Of a stretch of 64,000 nucleotides of DNA, positions 15,801 through 30,800 are shown piece by piece; positions within the stretch are counted from its first letter, which is position 1; each line of letters starts with the position of its first letter. Origin of the DNA: Lineus longissimus (lineage: Eukaryota; Nemertea; Pilidiophora; Heteronemertea; Lineidae). Location: positions 4,802,953 to 4,866,952 of the forward strand of contig NC_088324.1 in the NCBI RefSeq assembly GCF_910592395.1, in the 5' to 3' direction. A program made the translations under genes and the position numbers. The notes under the pieces were generated by a model. It saw only the letters and a program-made list of their open reading frames with translations. It did no database searches and was not told the DNA's origin.

Positions 15801-18800
15801 GCAATACTTACCAAGCAATGCTTACCATGCAATGCTCACCATGCAATGCTTACCATGCAATGCTTACCAAGCAATGCTTACCAAGCAATGCTTACCATGC
15901 AATGCTCACAAAGCAATGCTTACCAAGCAATGCTTACCATGCAATGCTTACCAAGCAGTGCTTACCAAGCAGTGCTTACCATGCAATGCTTACCAAGCAA
16001 TGCTTACCAAGGAATGCTTACCATTCAATGCTTACCAAGCAATGCTTACCAAACAATGCTTACCAAGCAGTGCTTACCAAGCAGTGCTTACCATGCAATG
16101 CTTACCAAGCAATGCTTACCAAGGAATGCTTACCATTCAATGCTTACCAAGCAATGCTTACCAAACAATGCTTACCAAGCAATGCTCACCAAGCAATGCT
16201 CACCATGCAATGCTCACCATGCAATGCTCACCATGCAATGCTCACCATGCAATGCTCACCATGCAATGCTCACCATGCAATGCTCACCATGCAATGCTCA
16301 CCATGCGATGCTCACCATGCGATGCTCACCATGCGATGCTCACCATGCAATGCTCACCATGCGATACTCACCATGCGATGCTCACCAAGCGATGCTAACC
16401 ATGCAATGCTCACCAAGTGATGCTCACCAAGCGATGCTCACCAAGCAGTGCTCACCAAGCGATGCTCACCAAGCGATGCTCACCAAGCAATGCTAACCAA
16501 GCGATGCTCACCAAGCGATGCTCACCAAGCGATGCTCACCATGCAATGCTTACCAAGCAATGCTTACCAAGCAATGCTTACCAAGCAATGCTTACCATGC
16601 AATGCTTACCAAGCAATGCTCACCAAGCAATGCTTACCAAGCAATGCTTACCATGCAATTCTCACCATGCAATGCATACCAAGCAATGGTTAGCAAGCAA
16701 TGCTTACCAAGCAATGCTTACCATGCAATGCTTTCCATGCAATGCTTATCAAGCAATGCTTACCACGCAATGCTTACGATGCAATGCTTACCAAGCAATG
16801 CTTACCATGCAATGCTTACCATGCAATGCTTACCATGCAATGTTTACCAATCAATGCTTACCAAGCAACGCTTACCATGCAATGCTTATCAAGCAATGCT
16901 TACCATGCGATGCTTACCAAGCAATGCTTACCAAGCAATGCTTACCAAGCAATGCTTACCAAGCAATGCTTACCAAGCAATGCTTACCAAGCAATGCTTA
17001 CCATGCAATGCTTACCAAGCAATGCTTACCATGCAATGCTTACCATGCAATGCTTACCATGCAATGCTTACCAAGCAATGCTTACCATGCAATGCTTACC
17101 ATGAAATGCTTACCATGCAATGCTTACCAAACAATGCTTACCAAGCAATGCTTACCATGCAATGCTAACCAAGCAATACTTACCAAGCAATGCTTACCAT
17201 GCAATGCATACCAAGCAATGCTTACCAAGCAATGCTTACCATGCAATGCTCACAAAGCAAAGCTTACCAAGCAATGCTTACCATGCAATGATTACCAAGC
17301 AGTGCTTACCAAGCAGTGCTTACCATGCAATGCTTACCAAGCAATGCTTACCAAGGAATGCTTACCATTCAATGCTTACAAGGCAATGCTTACCAAACAA
17401 TGCTTACCAAGCAATGTTGCCAAGCAATGCTTACCATGCAATGCTTACCATGCAATGCTCACCAAGCAATGCTCACCATGCAATGCTCACCATGCAATGC
17501 TCACCATGCAATGCTCACCATGCAATGCTCACCATGCAATGCTCACCATGCAATGCTCGCCATGCAATGCTCACCATGCAATGCTCACCATGCAATGCTC
17601 ACCATGCGATGCTCACCATGCGATGCTCACCATGCGATGCTCACCATGCGATGCTCACCATGCAATGCTCACCATGCGATACTCACCATGCGATGCTCAC
17701 CAAGCGATGCTAACCATGCAATGCTCACCAAGTGATGCTCACCAAACGATGCTAACCAAGCGATGCTCACCAAGCGATGCTCACCAAGCGATGCTCACCA
17801 AGCGATGCTCACCAAGCGATGCTCACCAAGCGATGCTCACCAAACGATGCTAACCAAGCGATGCTCACCAAGCGATGCTCACCAAGCGATGCTCACCATG
17901 CAATGCTTACCAAGCAATGCTTACCAAGCAATGCTTACCATGCAATGCTTACCAAGCAATGCTTACCAAGCAATGCTTACCATGCAATGCTTACCAAGCA
18001 ATGCTTACCAAGCAATGCTTACCAAGCAATGCTTACCATGCAATGCTTACCAAGCAATGCTTACCATGCAATGCTTACCATGAAATGCTTACCAAGCAAT
18101 GCTTACCAAGCAATGCTTACCATGCAATGCTTACCATGCAATGCTCACCACGCAATGCTCACCACGCAATGCTCACCACGCAATGCTCACCACGCAATGC
18201 TCACCACGCAATGCTCACCACGCAATGCTTACCAAGCGAAGCTTACCAAGCGATGCTCACCAAGCGATGCTCACCAAGCGATGCTCACCAAGCGATGCTC
18301 ACCAAGCGATGCTCACCAAGCGATGCTCACCAAGCGATGCTCACCAAGCGATGCTCACCAAGCGATGCTCACCAAGCGATGCTTACGAAGCAATGCTCAC
18401 CAAGCAATGCTTACCAAGCAATGCTTACCATGCAATTCTCACCATGCAATGCATACCAAGCAATGGTTAGCAAGCAATGCTTACCAAGCAATGCTTACCA
18501 TGCAATGCTTTCCATGCAATGCTTATCAAGCAATGCTTACCACGCAATGCTTACGATGCAATGCTTACCAAGCAATGCTTACCATGCAATGCTTACCATG
18601 CAATGCTTACCATGCAATGTTTACCAATCAATGCTTACCAAGCAACGCTTACCATGCAATGCTTATCAAGCAATGCTTACCATGCGATGCTTACCAAGCA
18701 ATGCTTACCAAGCAATGCTTACCAAGCAATGCTTACCATGCAATGCTTACCAAGCAATGCTTACCATGTAATGCTTACCATGCAATGCTTACCAAGCAAT

Positions 18801-20157
18801 GCTTACCATGCAATGCTTACCATGCAATGCTTACCAAGCGATGCTTACCAAGCAATGCTTACCAAGCAATGCTTACCATGCAATGCTTTCCATGCAATGC
18901 TTACCAAGCAATGCTTACCATGCAATGCTTACCATGCAATGCTTACCAAGCAATGCTTACCATGCAATGCTTACCATGCAATGCTTACCAAGCAATGCTT
19001 ACCATGCAATGCTTACCAAGCAATGCTTACCAAGCAATGCTTACCAAGCAATGCTTACCAAGCAATGCTTACCAAGCAATGCTTACCATGGAATGCTTTC
19101 CATGCAATGCTTACCAAGCAATGCTTACCATGCAATGCTTACCATGCAATGCTTACCAAGCAATGCTTACCAAGCAATGCTTACCATGCAATGCTTACCA
19201 TGCAATGCTTACCAAGCAATACTTACCATACAATGCTTACCATGCAATGCTTACCAAGCAATGCTTACCATGCAATGCTTACCATGCAATGCTTACCAAG
19301 CAATGCTTACCATGCAATGCTTACCATGCAATGCTTACCAAGCAATGCTTACCAAGCAATGCTTACCATGCAATGCTCACCATGCAATGCTCACCAAGCA
19401 ATGCTTACCAAGCAATGCTTACCATGCAATGCTCACCATGCAATGCTCACCAAGCAATGCTCACCATGCAATGCTCACCATGCAATGCTCACCATGCAAT
19501 GCTCACCATGCAATGCTCACCATGCAATGCTTACCAAGCAATGCTTACCCAGCAATGCTTACCATGCAATGCTTACCAAGCAATGCTTACCATGCAATGC
19601 TTACCATACAATGCTTACCATGCAATGCTTACCATGCAATGCTTACCATGCAATGCTTAACAAGCAATGCTTACCATGCAATGCTTACCAAGCGATGCTT
19701 ACCAAGCAATGCTTACCAAGCAATGCTTACCATGCAATGCTTACCAAGCAATGCTTACCATGCAATGCTTACCAAGCAATGCTTTCCAAGCAATGCTTAC
19801 CAAGCAATGTTTACCATGCAATGCTTACCAAGCAATGCTTTCCATGCAATGCATACCAAGCGATGCTTACCAAGCAATGCTTACCATGCAATGCTTACCA
19901 AGCGATGCTTACCAAGCAATGCTTACCAATCAATGCTTACCAAGCAATGCTTACCATGCAATGCTTACCAAGCAATGCTTACCATGCGATGCTTACCAAG
20001 CAATCCTTACCAAGCGATGCTTACCAAGCAATGCTTACCATGCATTGCTTACCATGCAATGCTTACCAAGCAATGCTTATCATGCAATACTTAGCAAGCA
20101 ATGCTTACCAAGCAATGCTTACCATGCAATGCTTACCAAGCAATGCTTACCAAGCAA

Positions 20158-20320
20158 TATAGCGATATTACAGGACTGGCGATGAAAGTCGTTCAGCGAT
20201 GGCGCTCGTCGCGACCGATCACGTTCATTTTGGTTATACAGAGTCGAGATGACCGATTCGACAAACTGAGACCGCAATTTCGAGATTCTGCTATGATAAG
20301 TTGTCATTCGACTAGCGATA
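20158..20320 (-). repeat. Inverted first monomer of the 152-bp satellite at the satellite junction
   Basis: The first monomer after the 14-bp array reads as the reverse complement of all later ones. It shows GGCGATGAAAGTCG, then GTCGCGACCGATCACG, CATTTTGGTTATACAGAG and GATAAGTTGTCATTCGACTA. Forward monomers start at about 20322 with GTCGATTGACAAC. The two face each other head to head around 20318-20322. The transcript or single strand of 20158-20480 could fold into a long imperfect hairpin. Confidence 0.9.
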
Positions 20321-23300
20321 TTAGTCGATTGACAACCCATCATCACGGAATCTCGAAAATGCGGTCTCAGTTTGTCCATCGGTCATCTCAACTCTGTATA
20401 ACCAAAATGAGCGTGATCGGTCGCGACGAGCGCCTTCGCTGACCGACCGTCATCGCCAGTCGTGTAATATTGCTAGTCGAATGACAACTTATCATCGCAG
20501 AATCTCGAAATTGCGGTCTCAGTTTGTCCAATCGCTCATCTCGACTCTGTATAACCAAAATGAACGTGATCGGTCGCGACGAGCGCCATCGCCGACCGAC
20601 CATCATCACCAGTCGTGTGATATCGCTATCTAATGATAACTTATCATTGCTGAATCTCGAAATTGTGGTCTCAGTTTGTCCAATCGGGCATCTCGACTCT
20701 AAAAACCAAAATAAGCTTGATAGATCACGACTAGCACCATTGCCGACTGACAATCATCGCCAGTGGTCTTATATCGTTAGTCGAGTGACAACTTATCATC
20801 ACAGAATCTCGAAAATGCGGTCTCAGTTTGTCCATCGGTCATCTCAACTCTGTATAACCAAAATGAGCGTGATCGATCGCGACGAGCGCCATCGCCGACC
20901 AACTTTCTTCGCCAGTAGTGTAATATTGCTATCAAATGACAACTTATCATCGCAGAATAATGAAATTGCAGTCTCAGTTTTTCAAATCGGGTAACTCGAC
21001 TCTGTATAACCAAAATGAGCATAATCGGTCGCGACGAGTGCCATCGCCGCCCGGCCGTCATCGCCAGTAGTCTTATATCGTTAGTTGAATGCCCACTTCT
21101 CGCTGCAGACTCTCACAATTGCAGTCTCAGTTTGTCCAATCGGTCATCTCGACTCTGTATAACCAAAATGAACATGATCGGTCGCGACGAGCGCCATCGC
21201 CGACTGACAATCATCGCCAGTAGTCTTATATCGTTAGTCGAGTGACAACTTATCATCGCAGAATCTCGAAAATGCGGTCTCACTTTGTCCATCAGTCATC
21301 TCGACTCTGTAAAACCAAAATGAACATGATCGGTCGCAACGAGCGCCATCGCTGACTGACAACCATCGCCAGTAGTCTTATATTGTTAGTCGAGTGACAA
21401 CTTCTCATCGCGGACTCTCAAAATAGCAGTCTCAGTAAGTCAAATCGGTCATTACGCCTCTTTATAACCAAAATGAGAGTGATCGGTCGCGACGAGCGCC
21501 ATCGCCGACCTACCATCATCGCCAGTAGCGTAATATTGCTATCTAATGACAACTTATCATCGCAGAATAATGAAGTTGCAGTCTCAGTTTTTCCAATCGG
21601 GTAACTCGACTCTGTATAACCAAAATGTGCGTGATCGGTCGCGGCGAGCGCCATCGCCGACCGACTTTAATCGTCAGTAGTCTTATATCGTTAGTCGAGT
21701 GACAACTTATCATCACAGAATCTCGAAAATGCGGTCTCAGTTTGTCCAATCGCTCATCTCGACTCTGTATAACCAAAATGAACGTGATCGGTCGCGACGA
21801 GCGCCATCTCCGACCGACCGTCATCACCAGTCGTGTAATATTGCTATCGAATGATAACTAATAATTGCAGAATCTCGAAATTGTGGTCTCAGTTTGTCCA
21901 ATCGGGCATCTCGACTCTAAAAACCAAAATTAGCTTGATCGATCACGATAAGCGCCATTGCCGACTGACAATCATCGCCAGTGGTCTTATATCGTTAGTC
22001 GAGTGACAACTTTTCATCACAAAATCTGGAAAATGCGGTCTCAGTTTGTCCATCGGTCATCTTGACTCTGTATAACTAAAATGAGCGTGATCGGTCGCGA
22101 CGAGCGCCATCGCTGACCGACCGTCATCGCCAGTCGTGTTATATCGGTAGTCAAATGACAAATTAACATTGAAGATTCTCGAAATTGTGGTCTCAGTTTG
22201 TCCAATCGGGCATCTCGACTGTGTGTAACTAAAATGAGCGTAATCGGTCGCGACGAGCGCCATCGCCGACCGACTTTCATGCAAGTAGTGTAATATTGCT
22301 ATCGAATGACAACTTATCATCGCAGAATCTCGAAATTGCGGTCAAAGTTTGTCCAGTCGGGCATCTCGACTCTGTGTAACCAAAATGAGCGTGATCGGTC
22401 GCGACGAGCGCCATCGCCGACTGACCGTCGTCGCCAGTAGTCTTATATCGTTAGTTGAATGACAACTTCTCGTTGCAGACTCTCAAAATTGCAGTCTCAG
22501 TTTGTCCAATCGGTCATCTCGACTCTGTATAACCAAAATGAACATGATCGGTCGCGACGAGCGCCATCGCCGACCGACGATCATCGCCAGTAGTCTTATA
22601 TCGTTAGTCGAGTGACAACTTATCATCGCAGAATCTCGAAAATGTGCTCTCAGTTTGTCCATCGGACATCTCGACTCTGTATAACCAAAATGAGCGTGAT
22701 CGGTCGCGACGAGCGCCATCGCTAACCGACCGTCATCGCCAGTCGTGTAATATCGCTAGTCGAATGACAACTTATCATTGCAGAATCTCGAAATTGCGGT
22801 CTCAGTTTGTCCAATCGCTCATCTCGACTCTGTATAACCAAAATGAACGTGATCGGTCGCGACGAGCGCCATCGCCGACCATCTGTCATCGCCAGTCATG
22901 TAATATTGCTATCGAACGACAACTTATCATCGCAGAATCTCAAAATTGCGGTCTCAGTTTGTCCATCGGTTATCTTGACTCTGTATAACCAAAATGAGCG
23001 TGATCGGTCGCGACGAGCGCCATCGCCGACCGACCGTCGTCGCCAGTAGTCTTATATCGTTAGTTGAATGACAACTTCTCGTTGCAGACTCTCAAAATTG
23101 CAGACTCAGTTTGTCCAATCGGTCACCTCGACTCTGTATAACCAAAATTAACATGATCAGTCGCGACGAGCGCTATCGCCGACTGACAATCATCGCCAGT
23201 AGTCTAATATCGTTAGTCGAGTGACAACTTATCATCGCAGAATCTCGAAAATGCGGTCTCAGTTTGTCCATCGGTCATCTCAACACTGTATAACCAAAAT

Positions 23301-26300
23301 GTGCGTGATCAGTCGCGGCGAGCGCCATCGCCGACCGACTTTCATCGCCAGTAGTCTTATATCGTTAGTCGAGTGACAACTTATCATCACAGAATCTCGA
23401 AAATGCGGTCTCAGTTTGTCCAATCGCTCATCTCGACTCTGTATAACCAAAATGAACGTGATCGGTCGCGAAGCGCGCCATCGCCGACCATCCATCATCG
23501 CCAGTCGTGTATTATCGCTTGTCGAATGACAACTTATCATCGCAGAATCTCGAAATTGCGGTCTCAGTTTGTCCATCGGTCATCTTGACTCTGTATAACC
23601 AAAATGAGCGTAATCGGTCGCGACGAGCGCCATCGCCGACAGACCATCATCGCCAGTAGTCTTATATTGTTAGTCGAGTGACAACTTATCATCGCAGAAT
23701 CTCGAAAATGCAGTCTCAGCTTGTGCATCGGTCATCTCGACTCTGTATAACCAAAATGAGCGTGATCGGTCGCAACGAGCGCCATTGCTGACCGACCGTC
23801 ATCGCCAGTAGACTTATATCGTTAGTTGAATGACAACTTCTCAGTGCAGACTCTCAAAATTGCAATGTCAGTTTGTCCAATCGGTCATCTCGACTCTGTA
23901 TAACCAAAATGAACATGATCGGTCGCGACGAGTGCCATCGCCGACTGACAATCATCGCCAGTAGTCTTATATCGTAAGTCGAGTGACAACTTATCATCGC
24001 AGAATTTCGAAAATGCGGTCTCAATTTGTCCATCGGTCATCTCAACTCTGTATAACCAAAATGTGCGTGATCGGTCGCAACGAGCGCCATCGCCGACCGA
24101 CTTTCATCGCCAGTAGTATTATATTGTTAGTCGAGTGACAACTTATCATCACAGAATCTCGAAAATGCGGTCTCAGCTTGTGCATCGGTCATCTCGACTC
24201 TGTATAACCAAAATGAGCGTGATCGGTCGCGACGAGCGCCATTGCTGACCGACCGTCATCGCCAGTAGTCTTATATCGTTAGTTCAATGACAACTTCTCA
24301 GTGCAGACTCTCAAAATTGCAGTGTCAGTTTGTCCAATCGGTCATCTCGACTCTGTATAACCAAAATGAACATGATCGGTCGCGACGAGCGCCATCGCCG
24401 ACTGACAATCATCGCCAGTAGTCTTATATCGTAAGTCGAGTGACAACTTATCATCGCAGAATTTCGAAAATGCGGTCTCAATTTGTCCATCGGTCATCTA
24501 GACTCTGTGTAACCAAAATGAACGTGATCGGTCGCGACGAGCGCCATCGCCGACCATCTGTCATCGCCAGTCATGTAATATTGCTATCGAACGACAACTT
24601 ATCATCGCAGAATCTCGAAATTGCGGTCTCAGTTTGTCCATCGGTCATCTTGACTCTGTATAACCAAAATGAGCGTAATCGGTCGCGACGAGCGCCATCA
24701 CCGACCGACTTTCATGCTAGTAGTGTAATATTGCTATCGAATGACAACTTATCATCGCAGAATCTCGAAATTGCGGTCTCAGTTTGTCCATCGGTCATCT
24801 GGACTCTGTATAACCAAAATGAGCGTAATCGGTCGCGACGAGCGCCATCGCCGACCGACCGTGATCACCAGTCTTGTAATATCGTTAGTCGAATGATAAC
24901 TTATCGTAGCAGAATCTCGAAATTGCGGTCTCAGTTTGTCCAATCGTGCATCTCGACTCTGTATAACCAAAATGAACATGATCGGTCGCGACGAGCGCCA
25001 TCGCCGACTGACAATCATCGCCAGTAGTCTTATATCGTAAGTCGAGTGACAACTTATCATTGCAGAATCTCGAAATTGTGGTCTCAGTTTGTCCAATCGG
25101 GCATCTCGACTCTAAAAACCAAAATTAGCTTGATCGATCACGACAAGCGCCATTGCCGACTGACAATCATCGCCAGTGGTCTAATATCGATAGTCGAGTG
25201 ACAACTCATCAACACAGAATCTCGAAAATGCGGTCTCAGTTTGTCCATCGCTCATCTCGACTCTGTATAACCAAAATGAACGTGATCGGTCGCGACGAGC
25301 GCCATCGCCGACCATCTGTCATCGCCAGTCATGTAATATTGCTATCGAACGACAACTTATCATCGCAGAATCTCGAAATTGCGGTCTCAGTTTGTCCATC
25401 GGTCATCTTGACTCTGTATAACCAAAATGAGCGTAATCGGTCGCGACGAGCGCCATCACCGACCGACTTTCATGCTAGTAGTGTAATATTGCTAACGAAT
25501 GACAACTTATCATCGCAGAATCTCGAAATTGCGGTCTCAGTTTGTCCATCGGTCATCTGGACTCTGTATAACCAAAATGAGCGTAATCGGTCGCGACGAG
25601 CGCCATCGCCGACCGACCGTGATATCGTTAGTCGAATGATAACTTATCGTAGCAGAATCTCGAAATTGCGGTCTCAGTTTGTCCAATCGTGCATCTCGAC
25701 TCTGTATAACCAAAATGAACATGATCGGTCGCGACGAGCGCCATCGCCGACTGACAATCATCGCCAGTAGTCTTATATCGTTAGTCGAGTGACAACTTAT
25801 CATCGCAGAATCTCGAAAATGCGGTCTCAATTTGTCCATCGGTCATCTCAACTCTGTATAACCAAAATGTGCGTGATCGGTCGCAACGAGCGCCATCGCC
25901 GACCGACTTTCATCGCCAGTAGTATTATATTGTTAGTCGAGTGACAACTTATCATCACAGAATCTCGAAAATGCGGTCTCAGCTTGTGCATCGGTCATCT
26001 CGACTCTGTATAACCAAAATGAGCGTGATCGGTCGCGACGAGCGCCATTGCTGACCGACCGTCATCGCCAGTAGTCTTATATGGTTAGTTGAATGACAAC
26101 TTCTCAGTGCAGACTCTCAAAATTGCAGTCTCAGTGAGTCAAATCGGTCATTACGCCTCTTTATTACCAAAAGTGAGAGTGATCGGTCGCGACGAGCGCC
26201 ATCGCCGACCGACCATCATCGCCAGTAGTCTTATATCGTTAGTCGAGTGACAACTTTTCATCGCAGAATCTCGAAAATGAGGTCTCAGTTTGTCCATCGG

Positions 26301-27894
26301 TCATCTCAACTCTGTATAACCAAAATGTGCGTGATCAGTCGCGACGAGCGCCATCGCCGACCGACTTTCATTGCCAGTAGTGTAATATTGCTATTGAATG
26401 ACAACTTATCATCGCAGAATCTCAAAATTGCGGTCTCAGTTTGTCCCATCGGGCATCTCGACTTTGTATAACCAAAATGAGCATGATCGGTCGCGACGAG
26501 AGCCATCGCCGACCGACCGTCATCGCCAGTAGTCTTACATCGTTAGTTGAATGACAACTTATCATCACAGAATCTAGAAATTGCGGTCTCAGTTTGTCCA
26601 ATCGGTCATCTTGACTCTGTATAACCAAAATGAACATGATCGGTCGCGAAGAGCGCCATCGCCGACCGACCGTCATCGCCAGTCGTGTAATATTGCTAGT
26701 CGAATGACAACTTATCATCGCAGAATCTCGAAATTGCAGTCTCAGTTTGTCCAATCCACATCTCGATTCTGTATAACCAAAATGAACGTGATCGGTCGCG
26801 ACGAGCGCCATCGCCGACCGACCATCATCACCAGTCGTGTAATATCGCTATCGAATGATAACTAATCATTGCTGAATCTCGAAATTGTGGTCTCAGTTTG
26901 TCCAATCGGGCATCTCGACTCTGTATAACCAAAATGAACATGATCGGTCGCGACGAGCGCCATCGCCGACCGACCATCATCGCCAGTAGTCTTATATCGT
27001 TAGTCAAGTGACAACTTATCATCGCAGAATCTCGAAAATGCGCTCTCAGTTTGTCCATCAGACATCTCTACTCGGTATAACCAAAATGAGCGTGATCGGT
27101 CGCGACGAGCGCCATCGCTGACCGACCGTCATCGCCAGTCGTGTAATATCGCTAGTCGAATCACAACTTATCATCGCAGAATCTCGAAAATGCGGTCTCA
27201 ATTTGTCCATCGGTCATCTCAACTCTGTATAACCAAAATGTGCGTGATCGGTCGCAACGAGCGCCATCGCCGACCGACTTTCATCGCCAGTAGTATTATA
27301 TTGTTAGTCGAGTGACAACTTATCATCACAGAATCTCGAAAATGCGGTCTCAGCTTGTGCATCGGTCATCTCGACTCTGTATAACCAAAATGAGCGTGAT
27401 CGGTCGCGACGAGCGCCATTGCTGACCGACCGTCATCGCCAGTAGTCTTATATGGTTAGTTGAATGACAACTTCTCAGTGCAGACTCTCAAAATTGCAGT
27501 CTCAGTGAGTCAAATCGGTCATTACGCCTCTTTATTACCAAAAGTGAGAGTGATCGGTCGCGACGAGCGCCATCGCCGACCGACCATCATCGCCAGTAGT
27601 CTTATATCTTTAGTCGAGTGACAACTTTTCATCGCAGAATCTCGAAAATGAGGTCTCAGTTTGTCCATCGGTCATCTCAACTCTGTATAACCAAAATGTG
27701 CGTGATCAGTCGCGACGAGAGCCATCGCCGACCGACCGTCATCGCCAGTAGTCTTACATCGTTAGTTGAATGACAACTTATCATCACAGAATCTAGAAAT
27801 TGCGGTCTCAGTTTGTCCAATCGGTCATCTTGACTCTGTATAACCAAAATGAACATGATCGGTCGCGAAGAGCGCCATCGCCGACTGACCGTCA

Positions 27895-30800
27895 TCACCA
27901 GTCGTGTAATATCGCTATTGAATGATAACTAATCATTGCTGAATCTCGAAATTGTGGTCTCAGTTTGTCCAATCGGGCATCTCGACTCTGTATAACCAAA
28001 ATGTGCGTGATCGGTCGCAACGAGCGCCATCGCCGACCGACTTTCATCGCCAGTAGTATTATATTGTTAGTCGAGTGACAACTTATCATCACAGAATCTC
28101 GAAAATGCGGTCTCAGCTTGTGCATCGGTCATCTCGACTCTGTATAACCAAAATGAGCGTGATCGGTCGCGACGAGCGCCATTGCTGACCGACCGTCATC
28201 GCCAGTAGTCTTATATGGTTAGTTGAATGACAACTTCTCAGTGCAGACTCTCAAAATTGCAGTCTCAGTGAGTCAAATCGGTCATTACGCCTCTTTATTA
28301 CCAAAAGTGAGAGTGATCGGTCGCGACGAGTGCCATCGCCGACCGACCATCATCGCAAGTAGTCTTATATCGTTAGTCGAGTGACAACTTTTCATCGCAG
28401 AATCTCGAAAATGAGGTCTCAGTTTGTCCATCGGTCATCTCAACTCTGTATAACCAAAATGTGCGTGATCAGTCGCGACGAGCGCCATCGCCGACCAAGT
28501 TTCATTGCCAGTAGTGTAATATTGCTATTGAATGACAACTTATCATCGCAGAATCTCAAAATTGCGGTCTCAGTTTGTCCCATCGGGCATCTCGACTTTG
28601 TATAACCAAAATGAGCATGATCGGTCGCGACGAGAGCCATCGCCGACCGACCGTCATCGCCAGTAGTCTTACATCGTTAGTTGAATGACAACTTATCATC
28701 ACAGAATCTAGAAATTGCGGTCTCAGTTTGTCCAATCGGTCATCTCGACTCTGTATAACCAAAATGAACATGATCGGTCGCGAAGAGCGCCATCGCCGAC
28801 CGACCGTCATCACCAGTCGTGTAATATCGTTAGTCGAATGATAACTTATCGTAGCAGAATCTCGAAAATGCGCTCTCAGTTTGTCCAATCGTGCATCTCG
28901 ACTCTGTATAACCAAAATGAACATGATCAGTCGCGACGAGCGCCATCGCCGACCGACCGTCATCGCCATTCGTGTAATATCTCTAGTCGATTAACAACAC
29001 ATCATCACAGAATCTCGAAAATGCGGTCTCAGTTTGTCCATCGGTCATCTCGACTCTGTATAACCAAAATTAGCTTGATCGATCACGACTAGCACCATTG
29101 CCGACTGACAATCATTGCCAGTGGTCTTATATCGTTAGTCGAGTGACAACTTATCATCACAGAATCTCGAAAATGCGGTCTCAGTTTGTCCATCGGTCAT
29201 CTCAACTCTGTATAACCAAAATGTGCGTGATCGGTCGCGACGAGCGCCATCGCCGACCAACTTTCATTGCCAGTAGTGTAATATTGCTATTGAATGACAA
29301 CTTATCATCGCAGAATCTCGAAAATGCGGTCTCAGTTTGTCCATCGGTCATCTCAACTCTGTATAACCAAAATGTGCGTGATTGGTCGCGACGAGCGCCA
29401 TCGCCGACCGACTTTCATCGCCAATAGTCTTATATCGTTAGTCGAGTGACAACTTATCATCACAGAATCTCGAAAATGCGGTCTCAGTTTGTCCATCGGT
29501 CATCTCGACTCTGTATAACCAAAATGAGCGTGATCGGTCACGACGAGCGCCATCGCCGACCGACCGTCATCGCCAGTAGTCTTATATCGTTAGTCGAGTG
29601 ACAACTTCTCGGTGCAGACTCTCAAAATAGCAGTCTCAGTAAGTCAAATCGGTCATTACGCCTCTTTATAACCAAAATGTGAGTGATCGGTCGCGACGAG
29701 CGCCATCGCCGACCAACTTTCATTGCCAGTAGTGTAATATTGCTATTGAATGACAACTTATCATCGCAGAATCTCGAAAATGCGGTCTCAGTTTGTCCAT
29801 CGGTCATCTCAACTCTGTATAACCAAAATGTGCGTGATCGGTCGCGGCGAGCGCCATCGCCGACCAACTTTCATTGCCAGTAGTGTAATATTGCTATTGA
29901 ATGACAACTTATCATCGCAGAATAATGAAATTGCAGTCTCAGTTTTTCCATCGGGCATCTCGACTCTGTATAACCAAAATGAGCGTCATCGGTCGGGACG
30001 AGCACCATCACCGCCCGACCATCATCGCCAGCAGTCTTATATCGTTAGTCGAGTGACAACTTATCATCACAGAATCTCGAAAATGCGGTCTCAGCTTGTG
30101 CATCGGTCATCTCGACTCTGTATAACCAAAATGAGCGTGATCGGTCGCGACGAGCGCCATTGCTGACCGACCGTCATCGCCAGTAGTCTTATATGGTTAG
30201 TTGAATGACAACTTCTCAGTGCAGACTCTCAAAATTGCAGTCTCAGTGAGTCAAATCGGTCATTACGCCTCTTTATTACCAAAAGTGAGAGTGATCGGTC
30301 GCGACGAGCGCCATCGCCGACCGACCATCATCGCCAGTAGTCTTATATCGTTAGTCGAGTGACAACTTTTCATCGCAGAATCTCGAAAATGAGGTCTCAG
30401 TTTGTCCATCGGTCATCTCAACTCTGTATAACCAAAATGTGCGTGATCAGTCGCGACGAGCGCCATCGCCGACCGACTTTCATTGCCAGTAGTGTAATAT
30501 TGCTATTGAATGACAACTTATCATCGCAGAATCTCAAAATTGCGGTCTCAGTTTGTCCCATCGGGCATCTCGACTTTGTATAACCAAAATGAGCATGATC
30601 GGTCGCGACGAGAGCCATCGCCGACCGACCGTCATCGCCAGTAGTCTTACATCGTTAGTTGAATGACAACTTATCATCACAGAATCTAGAAATTGCGGTC
30701 TCAGTTTGTCCAATCGGTCATCTTGACTCTGTATAACCAAAATGAACATGATCGGTCGCGAAGAGCGCCATCGCCGACCGACCGTCATCACCAGTCGTGT

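Larger units (their letters stand above)
1..20157. repeat. 14-bp satellite array (~1,440 units)
   Basis: An almost unbroken tandem array of a 14-bp unit, AATGCTTACCATGC or AATGCTTACCAAGC. The main differences between units are A or T at position 12, TTACC or TCACC, CACGC, and AAGCGATG. A few 13-bp units break the register, near 4146, 4315, 8329, 11745 and 17413. Because 14 is not a multiple of 3, all three plus-strand frames encode the same 14-residue cycle (MLTMQCLPSNAYHA-like), which produces long open frames that are not evidence of genes. On the minus strand each frame meets a TAA about every 42 nt. The array starts outside the window. Its last ~600 bp (19520-20157) are less regular, as expected at an array edge. 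It is not a gene. Confidence 0.98.

Noticed and set aside
2-20185. Dozens of long plus-strand open frames of up to 1,065 codons
   Set aside because: They are read-through of the 14-bp satellite in every frame, with the same 14-residue cycle and no independent coding signal.
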